Of a stretch of DNA of 64,000 nt, positions 1 to 9,084 are shown one piece after another. The DNA is from Clostridiales bacterium. Lineage in GTDB: Bacteria; Bacillota; Clostridia; Monoglobales; Monoglobaceae. The stretch spans positions 1 through 64,000 of the forward strand of contig JAEDLZ010000001.1 in NCBI GenBank assembly GCA_016303265.1, written 5' to 3'. The first letter of the stretch is position 1. Every line of letters starts with the position of its first letter. Both the position numbers and the translations under genes were made by a program. Under the pieces are notes generated by a model. It had not been told where the DNA came from and did no database searches. It worked only from the letters and a program-made list of their open reading frames with translations.

Positions 1-123
1 TTGTAATTGAAATTCGTTATATAACGAATTTCCACCTAGGTTTTGGTTTCATTTTTGATTTTTGTATTTTAAAAAACAGTTATATTATGGCGTTTTTTAT
101 GCTTTGCGTGGTCTGTGCATTTT
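1..123. repeat. Interspersed repeat, copy 1 (cut by window edge)
   Basis: These 123 bases recur in direct orientation at about 20364-20486. The copy contains a perfect 24-base palindrome at 9-32, centred on TTATATAA, followed by CCTAGG. It may extend left of the window. No transposase is nearby, so it looks like a non-coding dispersed repeat. Confidence 0.85.
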
Positions 124-210
124 GCGCTGACCCCATTTTTAAATAATGAAAATTTTTGCAGATATATTACCCTATGAGCCTTTTGAATTTTATAAAATAG
201 TCAATATTGC

Positions 211-263
211 CATAAACACAAACATCCTGAAAGCATTTTGCTTTCAGGATGTTTGCGTTTATG
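211..263 (-). terminator. Long hairpin after the AGCS gene
   Basis: A 25-base-pair inverted repeat (211-235 with 239-263) has a 3-base loop and a single mismatch that would be a G-U pair in RNA. It lies downstream of the minus-strand symporter gene and probably ends its transcript. There is no clear U-tract on the minus strand. Confidence 0.6.
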
Positions 264-363
264 TGAAAATTAAATGAAAATAATCCGATTTAATTGAGCT
301 GCCCTTGAAATGAGTGACTTCCACAGAGCAATTTGTAAAATTTTCGGATTTTCCGACTGTTAT

Positions 364-1890
364 TTACAGTTCGCCGTCTTCTTCCATACGCTTAATTTGC
401 TCTGCCTGAATATCAGGGAAAGCGGAAAGCATAGGTTCAATCTTTTTGCCCTTTATTTTTCTGTCAACATAATTTTTTGTAATCTTCATAACAAGCCCGG
501 AAAGTGCAATAACGCCGATAAGGTTGGGCACCATCATAAGACCGTTGAAGGTATCGGAAATATCCCAAGCCAGCGAGGAGGTAAGAAGTGCGCCGGACAT
601 AATCATAAGAACGAATATCACCTTATATACCTTAACGGCTTTCTTGCCGCCGAGATATTCAACAGCCTTTGAACCGTAGTGTGACCATCCGAGAACTGTT
701 GTAAAGGCAAAGAGCAAAATTGCAAGTGCAATGAACTTTTCGCCGATTCCGCCGAAAACGGAGTGGAAAGCTTTTGCAACCAAAGTTGCGTCTCCTGCCG
801 TACCTGCCGCAAGAATACCGGTATTGATGTCGATAACCCCGGAAGTGAGGATTACGAGAGCCGTCATTGTGCAGACAATCCATGTGTCGGCAAACACTTC
901 AAAAATGCCCCACATACCCTGCTTAACAGGTTCCTTGACATTTGAGTTTGAGTGAACCATAACGGAGGAACCAAGACCTGCCTCATTTGAGAATACGCCT
1001 CTCTTACAGCCCTGAACAACTATTTGCTTTACTGCAAGGCCGGTAACTCCGCCCCAAGCCGCCTTGCCGGTAAATGCGCTCTTAAAGATTGCGACAAAGG
1101 CGGGGCCTATATGAGCCGCGTTTTTGATTATAACAATAAGACTTCCGAGTACGAAAAGTACAACCATGAACGGAACAACCTTTTCCGCAAAGTTGGCAAT
1201 TCTTTTCAGTCCGCCGATAATGATAACCCCGCCGAGAATAACCAGCAAAATGCCGATTACAAGATGATATAAGGTTATGTTTCCGTAAAGAACATGACCT
1301 GAAAGTGCGGGAAGATTAAAAGCAGAGGTGAAGTTAACAACGATTTTGTTGACCTGACCCATATTGCCGATACCAAAGGACGCCAGAATGCAGAAAACAG
1401 CAAACAAAGCCGCAAGAACCGTGCCGATACCTTTGCAGCCCTTGAATTTTCCGAGACCGTCCCGAAGATAATACATAGCACCGCCCGACCATTCGCCGTC
1501 CTCGTTTTTGCGCCTGTAGTAAATGCCCAGAACATTTTCAGAGTAATTAGTCATCATTCCGAAGAAAGCGGCAAGCCACATCCAGAAAACAGCGCCCGGA
1601 CCGCCGCCCGCAATGGCAGCCGCAACGCCGGCAATATTACCGACGCCTATTGTTGCCGCAAGTGCGGTGCAAAGAGCCTGAAACTGGGATATTGATTTGC
1701 CCTTTGTGTGACCGGAAACATGTTTTTTACCTATGCTTCCGATTGTCTGGGAAAACCAGTGACCGACATGAGTGACCTGAAATACCTTTGTAACAATTGT
1801 CATCAAAACTCCGACGCCGAGAAGAAGATAAAGCCCATACCCCCAAACGAAGTTATTGATGGCTGTGTTCAGATTTTCCAAGAAATCCAT
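364..1890 (-). CDS. Alanine/glycine:cation symporter (AGCS family)
   Basis: A 508-residue polytopic membrane protein of the sodium:alanine symporter family, which takes up alanine or glycine with Na+ or H+. The signature GGGPGAVFWMWLAAFFGM lies near residue 100, with about ten hydrophobic segments along the chain, which is normal family length. The ATG is preceded by AAGGGGTG at good spacing. A glycine riboswitch followed by an intrinsic terminator lies directly upstream, so glycine is the likely substrate. That last step is inference from the regulator; the family alone does not distinguish glycine from alanine. Confidence 0.95.
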   Translation of the reverse strand: MDFLENLNTAINNFVWGYGLYLLLGVGVLMTIVTKVFQVTHVGHWFSQTIGSIGKKHVSGHTKGKSISQFQALCTALAATIGVGNIAGVAAAIAGGGPGAVFWMWLAAFFGMMTNYSENVLGIYYRRKNEDGEWSGGAMYYLRDGLGKFKGCKGIGTVLAALFAVFCILASFGIGNMGQVNKIVVNFTSAFNLPALSGHVLYGNITLYHLVIGILLVILGGVIIIGGLKRIANFAEKVVPFMVVLFVLGSLIVIIKNAAHIGPAFVAIFKSAFTGKAAWGGVTGLAVKQIVVQGCKRGVFSNEAGLGSSVMVHSNSNVKEPVKQGMWGIFEVFADTWIVCTMTALVILTSGVIDINTGILAAGTAGDATLVAKAFHSVFGGIGEKFIALAILLFAFTTVLGWSHYGSKAVEYLGGKKAVKVYKVIFVLMIMSGALLTSSLAWDISDTFNGLMMVPNLIGVIALSGLVMKITKNYVDRKIKGKKIEPMLSAFPDIQAEQIKRMEEDGEL

Positions 1891-1902
1891 TTTAATAACA
1901 CC

Positions 1903-1951
1903 CCTTAAAATAAAATAAGAGCCAAACCTTTGAAATCAAAAGTTTAACTCT
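1903..1951 (-). terminator. Expression-platform terminator of the glycine riboswitch
   Basis: On the minus strand, 1951-1918 folds into a 15-base-pair stem containing several G-U pairs. It is followed by a U-rich run (TTATTTTATTTT) and then the ribosome binding site of the symporter gene. This fits a riboswitch that decides between termination and read-through. Confidence 0.65.
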
Positions 1952-1989
1952 GAAGAAATGCCGCGAAATATTTCTGAAACCAAATATAT

Positions 1990-2185
1990 TCCTCCGTCCT
2001 TTTGCCTGAGAGATTGGGCGCAGACACAGGTCGATACCCTTTATGTCTTGCCGCCTTTGCACCTTCGGCACTCAATTAAGAGTTCTCCAGAGCGCTGTCC
2101 GTCCACGGTCCCTGCTCAAAACGAGCCCCTGAGAGTGTTACTCCGTCGGGAAGCCATAGCTTTTTCCTGCAGACATCATACAGCA
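1990..2185 (-). promoter_or_regulatory. Glycine riboswitch
   Basis: The minus strand shows the core glycine aptamer elements in order: GGACAGCGCTCTGGAGA (about 2105-2087), GCCGAAGGTGCAA (about 2073-2060) and ATCTCTCAGGCAAAAGGAC (about 2014-1996). Upstream, at about 2140-2105, is another ACTCTCAGG-type segment, which suggests a tandem arrangement or a partial (ghost) first aptamer. The element precedes an amino-acid symporter, a known context for this class. Confidence 0.9.
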
Positions 2186-2207
2186 TGAATTTTGACTCAA
2201 TAAATAA

Positions 2208-2236
2208 ATTATAGCACCATATATGTAAAAATTCAA
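2208..2236 (-). promoter_or_regulatory. SigA-type promoter of the riboswitch-symporter unit
   Basis: Read on the minus strand: TTGAAT (2236-2231), a 17-base spacer, then a perfect TATAAT (2213-2208), upstream of the riboswitch. Confidence 0.75.
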
Positions 2237-2424
2237 TAGTTTTTGCAAACTTTTTGAAAAATTCAGGACTTTCTGTAAATTTTAAGGTAAAAAAGCAAAA
2301 TAAAGATACTTCCGACGGACAATATGAGCTTATATGCGACAAAATATAAACATATATGATAAAATATATGGCAAAAATATATATAAATAATGAAAAAAAT
2401 TCCTTTTTTTCGTAGGGAAAAGCA

Positions 2425-2453
2425 TTGCAATTCTAAAAACAGTGTGATATAAT
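2425..2453 (+). promoter_or_regulatory. SigA-type promoter of pckG
   Basis: TTGCAA (2425-2430), a 17-base spacer and TATAAT (2448-2453), about 35 bases before the start codon. Confidence 0.75.
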
Positions 2454-2490
2454 ATTTTTTAATTGGTATAAAATTAAGGAGGTATTAGAT

Positions 2491-4257
2491 ATGACGGAAA
2501 ATAAAAAGGTTTTGTCATGGCTTGACGAAATGGTGAAAATGTGTCAGCCGGACGAGGTTGTATGGATCAGCGGCGAAGAAGCTCAGCTTGAAGCTCTTCG
2601 GGAAGAAGCTGTTGCAACGGGAGAAATGATTAAGCTCAACCAGGAAAAGCTTCCGGGCTGCTATTATCACAGAACTGCCGAAAACGATGTTGCCCGTGTT
2701 GAGGACAGAACATTTATCTGTACTCCCACCGAGGAGGAGGCAGGTCCGATTAACAACTGGATGGACCCGAAGGAAATGTATGCAAAGCTCACAAAGCTCT
2801 ATACGGGTTCAATGAAGGGCAGAACAATGTATGTTATCCCTTATTCCATGGGTCCCGTAGGTTCACCTTTCTCCAAGATTGGAGTTGAGCTCACAGACAG
2901 TATCTATGTTGTTCTTAATATGAATATTATGACAAGAATAGGACAGCCTGTTCTTGACGCTCTCGGCGACGGTGATTTTATAAAGTGCCTTCATGCGAAG
3001 AAGGATGTTAATCCGGATGAGAGATATATCGTTCACTTCCCGCAGGATGACACAATTTGGTCAATCAACTCCGCATACGGCGGCAATGTTCTTCTCGGCA
3101 AGAAGTGCTTTGCACTGAGAATCGCTTCCTATCTGGGTAAAAACGAAGGCTGGATGGCAGAGCATATGCTTATACTGGGTCTTGAAAATCCTCAGGGCGA
3201 GGTTAAGTATATTTGTGCGGCGTTCCCGTCTGCCTGCGGCAAGACGAACCTTGCTATGCTTATTCCGCCGGAGGGGCTTAAGGCTAAGGGCTATAAGGTA
3301 TGGACGGTAGGAGATGACATTGCATGGCTCAGAGTGGGCGAGGACGGCAGACTTTACGCTGTTAACCCTGAAGCAGGCTTTTTCGGAGTTGCACCCGGAA
3401 CAAGCGAAAAAACAAACTTCAATGCGCTTCAGTCAACAAAGAAGAATACAATATTTACAAATGTTGCTATAAATAATGACGATATGACTGTTTGGTGGGA
3501 AGGCTTAGATAAGAATCCGCCCGAAAACGCAACGGATTGGCTTGGAAACAAGTGCAACGGCAAGGAATATGCCGCAGAGGGCAAGAAGCTTGCTCACCCG
3601 AACTCAAGATTTACAGCTCCGGCAATCAACTGCCCCTGTATTTCTCCCGAGTTTGAAAATCCCCAGGGCGTTCCGATTTCCGCTATCGTATTCGGAGGAA
3701 GAAGGGCAAAGACTGCTCCGCTGGTATATCAGGCGCATGACTGGAATCACGGCGTATTTGTAGGCGCAACAATGGCTTCTGAAACAACTGCGGCAGCAGC
3801 CGGTGCAGTAGGTGTTGTAAGACGCGATCCTATGGCTATGCGTCCGTTTGTCGGATATAATATGGCGGACTATTTCCAGCATTGGTATGATATGGGCAAG
3901 AAGATTACAAACCAGCCTAAAATATTCAATGTCAACTGGTTCAGACTTGACGACGACGGCAACTTCATGTGGCCGGGATTCGGCGATAATATGCGTGTTC
4001 TCAACTGGATTTTGGATCGTTGCGACGGTAAGGTTGACGCTGTGGAAACTCCTATCGGCTTTGTTCCCAAAAAGGAAGACCTTGACCTTGAGGGGCTGGA
4101 TATTGACGATGCGACGCTTACAGAGCTTCTTTCAATTGATAACGATGTTTGGAAGGACGAAGTTAAGCAGCAGAGAGAATTCTTCGCCCAGTTCGGCGAC
4201 AGACTTCCAAAGGAAATCGTTGACAGCATGGATGAGTTGGAAAAGAAACTCGGCTAA
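2491..4257 (+). CDS. pckG: Phosphoenolpyruvate carboxykinase (GTP)
   Basis: A 588-residue cytoplasmic enzyme that interconverts oxaloacetate plus GTP with phosphoenolpyruvate, CO2 and GDP (EC 4.1.1.32). The kinase-1a P-loop with the hyper-reactive cysteine, FPSACGKTNLAML, is near residue 247, and the DDIAWLRV metal-binding motif follows about 30 residues later. RRDPMAMRPFVGYN and NWFR are family hallmarks, and the length is typical. The start follows TAAGGAGG. The gene stands alone between its own promoter and a hairpin. In anaerobes the enzyme often runs in the PEP-carboxylating direction during fermentation. Confidence 0.97.
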   Translation: MTENKKVLSWLDEMVKMCQPDEVVWISGEEAQLEALREEAVATGEMIKLNQEKLPGCYYHRTAENDVARVEDRTFICTPTEEEAGPINNWMDPKEMYAKLTKLYTGSMKGRTMYVIPYSMGPVGSPFSKIGVELTDSIYVVLNMNIMTRIGQPVLDALGDGDFIKCLHAKKDVNPDERYIVHFPQDDTIWSINSAYGGNVLLGKKCFALRIASYLGKNEGWMAEHMLILGLENPQGEVKYICAAFPSACGKTNLAMLIPPEGLKAKGYKVWTVGDDIAWLRVGEDGRLYAVNPEAGFFGVAPGTSEKTNFNALQSTKKNTIFTNVAINNDDMTVWWEGLDKNPPENATDWLGNKCNGKEYAAEGKKLAHPNSRFTAPAINCPCISPEFENPQGVPISAIVFGGRRAKTAPLVYQAHDWNHGVFVGATMASETTAAAAGAVGVVRRDPMAMRPFVGYNMADYFQHWYDMGKKITNQPKIFNVNWFRLDDDGNFMWPGFGDNMRVLNWILDRCDGKVDAVETPIGFVPKKEDLDLEGLDIDDATLTELLSIDNDVWKDEVKQQREFFAQFGDRLPKEIVDSMDELEKKLG

Positions 4258-4377
4258 TATAATTGTGCGGCGAAAAATTCAGCGGAAAACAGTTTTCTGC
4301 CGAATTGGGGTCAATCCCGTGCATCCCGTGCAGATAGCTTTATGACCCGGTGCAACATTTTTTGGCGCACTAAAACA

Positions 4378-4426
4378 AAACAATCCCCGAAAACAGCTAA
4401 GCTCAAACTGTTTCCGGGGATTGTTT
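4378..4426. terminator. Bidirectional terminator
   Basis: A 19-base-pair inverted repeat (AAACAATCCCCG... / ...CGGGGATTGTTT) with one G-U-type mismatch lies between the convergent pckG and glycosyltransferase genes. Confidence 0.7.
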
Positions 4427-4516
4427 CATTGGTAAAAAACTATTTTGGGCAAATCGCTCTTCTGAAATTATTCTGCCGCAGCCCTTTTTTAATATGCAAG
4501 AATTATAAAATCGGTT

Positions 4517-5785
4517 TTATTTGGATTTTTCCAGGTCTTCCACCGACTTTGAAACGGTGTGTCTTATGGGCTCCCATTCAACATGCTTAAAGAGGGCGGC
4601 AATTGAAATCGGTATATATGTCATCATAAAAATCGGGAATGTAAACATATAAAGTATCTTTTTCGGCGTTGTGCATAAAATGCGCTTCCATTCGGTAATT
4701 GTCGTAATTCCGCCTACAAAGAAAAGCATAACATAGGGTATGAAAATTGCCGAACCTATACTTTTCAGCGCCATAATAATGAAGCGAGGGTCACGGGAAA
4801 TCAAAGAACCTGCAAGGAACAGGACATTTCCTAAAATCCCGAGGAATGTCAGAATGTAAGCAAGACCGACGGTAACAAGCATATCATAGCAGGCAAAGCT
4901 TTTGGTAAAGCTCCCGGCGATTAGTTTGCCGTTGTACTTTTTTGCAACCTGCAGAAATCCTTTTGCCCAGCGCATACGCTGTTTCCATGATTGTTTAAAT
5001 GTTGTGGGCTGTTCGTCGTATAGCATTGCCTTTTCGCAAAATGCAATGGTTTCGCCTTGTAAAATATTGTGAACCGTAAACTGAATATCCTCGGTCAGGA
5101 AGAAGAACTTCCAGCCGTTGCTTTTTAAAAGTACATCGCGGTGAACAAGAAAACCGGTCCCGCCTATTGCGCAGCTTGTATGGCAAAGGTCGCGGGAATT
5201 ATTAAGAAATTTCGATTCCCTTATGAACCAGAGTGCATAACCTGCGGAAATCCAGTTAGTACCATAATTTTTCGAATTACGGTAACCGGTAACAATTCTG
5301 CTGCCGTTTGAGAAGGTTTTGTTCATTTCCTCAATATAGTGTTTATTTAAAACATTGTCCGCATCAAAAACGAAAAAACCGTCGTAAGGACAAGTTTCTT
5401 TATCATATCCGATTTTTTCGAGAAGAAAATCAAGTGCATAGCCCTTGCCGACCAGCATATCGTTAAATCTTTCAAATACTGTTGCACCCGCTTTGCGGGC
5501 AACCTTTGCGGTATTATCCGTGCAGTTGTCTGCAACAACAAAAACATCAATTAGCTCTGACGGATATGTCTGATTATTTATACTTTCAATGAGATTGCCG
5601 ATAACGGTTTCTTCATTTCTTGCAGAAATCATAACCGCATATCTGCACATTTTCCGCGCATTTTTATCCTTGGTTTTTTTCAGGAAGGGAATTGCAATAA
5701 AAAGAAACTGATACAGATAAAAAATCGTAAAAATCGTCCCTATTATAGAGTTTATATTTGATAAATAAGGCAACAAGAGCTTCAT
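4517..5785 (-). CDS. Membrane glycosyltransferase, family 2
   Basis: A 422-residue GT-A glycosyltransferase related to processive enzymes such as the poly-N-acetylglucosamine and hyaluronan synthases. One N-terminal membrane segment (about residues 8-35) precedes the catalytic domain, which has ISARNEE, a VVADNCTDNT motif, the metal-binding FVFDADN, and the QRMRWAKG motif near residue 270 that marks processive GT2 enzymes. Three or four hydrophobic segments follow. The sugar donor cannot be read from the sequence. It is monocistronic with its own promoter and possible operators upstream. Confidence 0.88.
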   Translation of the reverse strand: MKLLLPYLSNINSIIGTIFTIFYLYQFLFIAIPFLKKTKDKNARKMCRYAVMISARNEETVIGNLIESINNQTYPSELIDVFVVADNCTDNTAKVARKAGATVFERFNDMLVGKGYALDFLLEKIGYDKETCPYDGFFVFDADNVLNKHYIEEMNKTFSNGSRIVTGYRNSKNYGTNWISAGYALWFIRESKFLNNSRDLCHTSCAIGGTGFLVHRDVLLKSNGWKFFFLTEDIQFTVHNILQGETIAFCEKAMLYDEQPTTFKQSWKQRMRWAKGFLQVAKKYNGKLIAGSFTKSFACYDMLVTVGLAYILTFLGILGNVLFLAGSLISRDPRFIIMALKSIGSAIFIPYVMLFFVGGITTITEWKRILCTTPKKILYMFTFPIFMMTYIPISIAALFKHVEWEPIRHTVSKSVEDLEKSK

Positions 5786-5816
5786 ATTTTCAACCTCACC
5801 GTTAAAATCTTCAAAA

Positions 5817-5870
5817 TTGTTAACAAATTGTTAACAATAAATATTATACCGTAAATGCCAAAAAAGTCAA
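5817..5870 (-). promoter_or_regulatory. Promoter with tandem palindromic operator-like sites
   Basis: On the minus strand TTGACT (5870-5865), a 16-base spacer and TATAAT (5848-5843) precede the glycosyltransferase gene. Just downstream are two copies of the palindrome TTGTTAACAA (5828-5837 and 5817-5826), 11 bases apart, about one helical turn. They may bind a repressor; this is inference. Confidence 0.6.
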
Positions 5871-6050
5871 TCGGTTTTGGAAAAATTGATAAATTTTTTT
5901 TGAAATTCTGAAGATTTACCTTAAAAAAGACGGAGCATATTGCAAAATTTGGTATAATTTAACAACCTGTAAACAAAATATGAATAAATTATGAACATAA
6001 ATTAAAAGCTACATATATATTTTGTTATGAGTTTACCCGTAATAAAATAT

Positions 6051-6084
6051 GCCGGAATGTAACACATCTATTGTAAACCTACAG
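6051..6084 (+). repeat. 34-base promoter-upstream element, copy 1
   Basis: An ungapped match, 28 of 34 bases, to 8989-9022. Both copies begin GCCGGAATGTAA and end AAACCTACAG, and both end exactly 28 bases before a -35 box. See findings. Confidence 0.7.
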
Positions 6085-6112
6085 TTTATTGAGTAAAAAG
6101 ATTATGGTTGTA

Positions 6113-6141
6113 TTGACTTTTCGCCATATATATGATAAAAT
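6113..6141 (+). promoter_or_regulatory. SigA-type promoter
   Basis: TTGACT (6113-6118), a 17-base spacer and TAAAAT (6136-6141), upstream of the small membrane protein gene. Confidence 0.6.
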
Positions 6142-6178
6142 CAAAAATAAGCAATAAAGAAATATCAAGGTGGATTTT

Positions 6179-6574
6179 ATGTCAAGTTTAATATCATTGT
6201 TTACATTAGTGGAAAACGGGGTTGTGCTGCTTGAAATTTTGGGCATTGTTGTGCTGGTAATTTCAATTATTATTTGCAATAAAACAAAGAAAAAATTGCA
6301 CGAAAGAACGAAAAAAGTGATTAGCAGAATGAAAAGCGCAAATTATCTTGGCGTAATTTTACTTGTGGTTTTCGGCAGCTTTGTGTGCAGCTTCAATATA
6401 GGCTTTTTGATTTCCCTTATATCAGCGGCGATGGAGAGCGGCGGAGCTGGGGGGATTCTTACTTTTTTAAAGAGCATAAAAAGCGATATTGCTTTGATTC
6501 TTATTGTAGCTGAGGTTGTTTTGTGTATTAAAAATGTTCTTCGGCATATAAGCAATATTGTAAGATTGGACTAA
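6179..6574 (+). CDS. Small membrane protein of unknown function
   Basis: 131 residues, not recognised as a named family. Three hydrophobic segments are visible: about residues 10-35, 55-85 and 100-120, with a basic stretch (KTKKKLHERTKK) after the first. The ATG at 6179 is chosen because AAGGTGG lies six bases upstream; an in-frame GTG at 6170 overlaps that site. It has its own promoter and a strong terminator, so it is probably a real single-gene unit. Confidence 0.65.
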   Translation: MSSLISLFTLVENGVVLLEILGIVVLVISIIICNKTKKKLHERTKKVISRMKSANYLGVILLVVFGSFVCSFNIGFLISLISAAMESGGAGGILTFLKSIKSDIALILIVAEVVLCIKNVLRHISNIVRLD

Positions 6575-6591
6575 TAAAATGAATACATATA

Positions 6592-6655
6592 GAAACCGGG
6601 CAATCTGCCCGGTTTTAGTGTTTTAAATAAAGTTTTATTTAAAACACTAAAACAA
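6592..6655 (+). terminator. Double-hairpin terminator
   Basis: AAACCGGGCA/TGCCCGGTTTT forms a classic GC-rich stem with a U-tract. It is immediately followed by a perfect 19-base-pair AT-rich inverted repeat built on TTTTAGTGTTTTAAATAAA. Confidence 0.8.
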
Positions 6656-6671
6656 AAAAGAGAGAATATAT

Positions 6672-6768
6672 TTCCGAAAAATGAACTCTGCATTACACGA
6701 ATAAACAGAAATTCATTTTTCGGAACAGTGAGAGCCGCAGAAAAGACTAATGCTTTTCTGCGGCTCTC
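6672..6768. repeat. Two consecutive perfect inverted repeats
   Basis: A 14-base arm at 6672-6685 pairs with 6712-6725. A 16-base arm at 6730-6745 (GAGAGCCGCAGAAAAG) pairs with 6753-6768. The second is a plausible bidirectional terminator for htpG; the role of the first is unclear. Confidence 0.6.
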
Positions 6769-6856
6769 CGCTTTGACAATGTTTTACGGAGACTTTTTCT
6801 CACAGTATCTAAGATGTAAAATTTTATTTTCCTGCGCAAAAGCTATATCAGCGGCA

Positions 6857-8737
6857 TTACATGAGATTGCAGACCATATTGGAAAGCTCTGTCGGGTTCT
6901 CAACGGGAAGTCCGCTGATAAGTCTTGCCATTGTGTAAAGAATCTTTGAATACTCTTTAATTTTATCTTTATCGCTTTCGTATAGGCTTTTGAGCGTATT
7001 TGCAATACTGTGTTCCATATTTATTTCAAGCACGATTTCCGCTTTAGGCGCAAATCCGTTTCCGGGCATTTTGCTTAAAACCTTTTCCATTTCAGTAGAA
7101 ATTCCGCCCTCTGTAGAGAGGCAGACGGGATGACTGCCGAGGGTGTTGGTGAATTTAACACTTGTAACGGCCCCATCCAGGCTGTCTTTCATAAACTTAA
7201 GCAGCTCCTCGGATTTTTCATTTTCCTCTTTAAGCGCATTTTTCTCCTCTTCGGTTGAAATGTCCAAATTATCGGCGCAGACATTTGTGAATTTCTTGTC
7301 TGCGTAGTTCATAAGGGTCATAAGTACAAACTCGTCAATATCATCGGTCAGATAGAGCACCTCGAAGCCCTTGGCTTTTACCGCACCGACCTGGGGCAGC
7401 ATATCGATTTTATCCGTTGTTTCACCGCAGGCATAATATATGTCCTTTTGACCGTCTTTCATGCGCTCTGTGTATGTCTTAAGAGATACATAGTTATCCT
7501 CGGCAGAGGTGTGGAACAGAAGCAAATCCTTAAGCACATCCTTGTCCTTGCCGTAGTCGGCATATACTCCGTATTTAAGCTGAATCCCAAATTCGTCAAA
7601 GAATTTTTCGTAGTTTTCCCTGTCTTTTTCCATCATCTTTTCAAGCTCATTCTTGATTTTTTTGGTAATATTTTTTGCGATAATTTTAAGCTGATGGTCG
7701 TGCTGGAGAGTTTCACGGGATATGTTCAATGTGAAATCCTCGCTGTCCACAAGCCCCTTCACAAAGCTGAAATAATCAGGCAGGAGGTCAGGACACTTCT
7801 CCATAATCATAACACCGTTTGAATAGAGCTGCAAGCCCTTTTCAAAATTCTTCGTGTAGTAGTCAAAGGGCGCTTTCTGAGGAATGAAGAGCAATGCCTC
7901 ATAGCTGACCGTACCCTCGGACTTGGTTCTGATAACCTTTGCGGGAGATTGATAATCAAAGAATTTTTCGCAGTAGAAATTTTTGTATTCCTCATCGCTG
8001 ACCTTGCTCTGGGGTCTGTGCCAGATGGGAACCATGCTGTTGAGGGTTTTGTTTTCCACAACGGTTTCGTATTCGTTTTCCGTGCCCTCCTTTTTGCGGC
8101 TGGTTTCAACATCCATTTTAATGGGATAGCGTATATAATCGGAATACTTTTTGACCAATTCTTCGATGCGGAAGGCTTCAAGAAATTCGCTGTATTTTTC
8201 ACTTTCGGTATCCTCTTTCAGGTGAATTGTGATTTCCGAACCTACAGTTTCAAAATCACATTCGGAAACAGAGTAACCGTCAGCGCCGGTTGATTCCCAT
8301 ACGAAAGCCTTATCGCCATTTACGGAGCGGCTTTTAACGGTAATTTTATCGCCTACCATAAAGGCGGAATAAAAACCTACTCCGAACTGTCCGATAATAT
8401 CCACATCCTTTGTTTTTTCATTGTCATGCTTGAAGTCAAAGGAGCCGCTTTTTGCGATTGTTCCCAGATTTTTTTCAAGCTCGTCCTCGGTCATACCGCA
8501 GCCGTTATCCCGAACCGTGATTGTGCGGTTTTCCTTATCGGTTTTAAGGATAATCGCATAGTCGGATTTTTTGAGTCCGGCATCGGGATTGGTAAGCGAA
8601 AGGAAATATCGCTTGTCAATTGCGTCGCTGGCATTTGAAATAAGCTCACGAAGGAAAATTTCCTTATGGGTATAGATGGAGTTAATCATCATATCCAGCA
8701 TCTTTTTTGACTCTGTTTTAAATTGCTTTTTTGCCAT
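6857..8737 (-). CDS. htpG: Molecular chaperone HtpG (bacterial Hsp90)
   Basis: A 626-residue cytosolic ATP-dependent chaperone. The N-terminal GHKL ATPase domain shows LISNASDAIDK (ATP-lid glutamate and asparagine), DNGCGMT and GQFGVGFYSAFMV. The middle domain carries the catalytic arginine stretch SRETLQ near residue 340, and the C-terminal dimerisation domain is complete. The length is typical. The minus-strand ATG follows AGAGGTC. No CIRCE element was seen upstream, so control differs from groESL in this window. Confidence 0.96.
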   Translation of the reverse strand: MAKKQFKTESKKMLDMMINSIYTHKEIFLRELISNASDAIDKRYFLSLTNPDAGLKKSDYAIILKTDKENRTITVRDNGCGMTEDELEKNLGTIAKSGSFDFKHDNEKTKDVDIIGQFGVGFYSAFMVGDKITVKSRSVNGDKAFVWESTGADGYSVSECDFETVGSEITIHLKEDTESEKYSEFLEAFRIEELVKKYSDYIRYPIKMDVETSRKKEGTENEYETVVENKTLNSMVPIWHRPQSKVSDEEYKNFYCEKFFDYQSPAKVIRTKSEGTVSYEALLFIPQKAPFDYYTKNFEKGLQLYSNGVMIMEKCPDLLPDYFSFVKGLVDSEDFTLNISRETLQHDHQLKIIAKNITKKIKNELEKMMEKDRENYEKFFDEFGIQLKYGVYADYGKDKDVLKDLLLFHTSAEDNYVSLKTYTERMKDGQKDIYYACGETTDKIDMLPQVGAVKAKGFEVLYLTDDIDEFVLMTLMNYADKKFTNVCADNLDISTEEEKNALKEENEKSEELLKFMKDSLDGAVTSVKFTNTLGSHPVCLSTEGGISTEMEKVLSKMPGNGFAPKAEIVLEINMEHSIANTLKSLYESDKDKIKEYSKILYTMARLISGLPVENPTELSNMVCNLM

Positions 8738-8988
8738 AAAAAAAGACCTCTTTTGAAATGAATTATAGCATATAACTGCACGCCCCGGTAAAATTTCTCG
8801 ATATGTGCGGGAAATTCTTTAAATTAGGGAAAAATGCAATACTTTTGCCCAAATGCGGCTAAAGGAAAAGCTTGCCCGAATGGCTTTTTATACCTTATTT
8901 AACAGCCGATAAAGGCGGCAGATATATCCACACAGAGATTCTAACGCAAAAGTGACAAAATGTCAAGTCCGCCTCAGACTTAAAATTT
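8738..8988. other. Intergenic region between htpG and the mnt leader
   Basis: About 250 bases without a credible gene. A TATAAT at 8762-8767 on the minus strand could serve htpG, but no convincing -35 box accompanies it. I see no other structure here. Confidence 0.5.
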
Positions 8989-9022
8989 GCCGGAATGTAA
9001 TACATCATTGACAAACCTACAG
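8989..9022 (+). repeat. 34-base promoter-upstream element, copy 2
   Basis: Partner of 6051-6084. It ends 28 bases before the TTGACA of the promoter that drives the manganese riboswitch. Confidence 0.7.
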
Positions 9023-9050
9023 GGGAAATGCATAATTTAATATTTTTTTC

Positions 9051-9079
9051 TTGACAAATTAAAACAGATATGATAATAT
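9051..9079 (+). promoter_or_regulatory. Promoter of the mntP riboswitch transcript
   Basis: Perfect TTGACA (9051-9056), a 17-base spacer and TAATAT (9074-9079). Confidence 0.7.
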
Positions 9080-9084
9080 ATTCC

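Noticed and set aside
3848..4345. 165-residue frame overlapping pckG
   Set aside because: It is a shadow in another frame of the well-supported pckG.
4258..4590. Plus-strand frame between pckG and the glycosyltransferase gene
   Set aside because: It runs through the terminator hairpin and into the opposite gene; no ribosome site.
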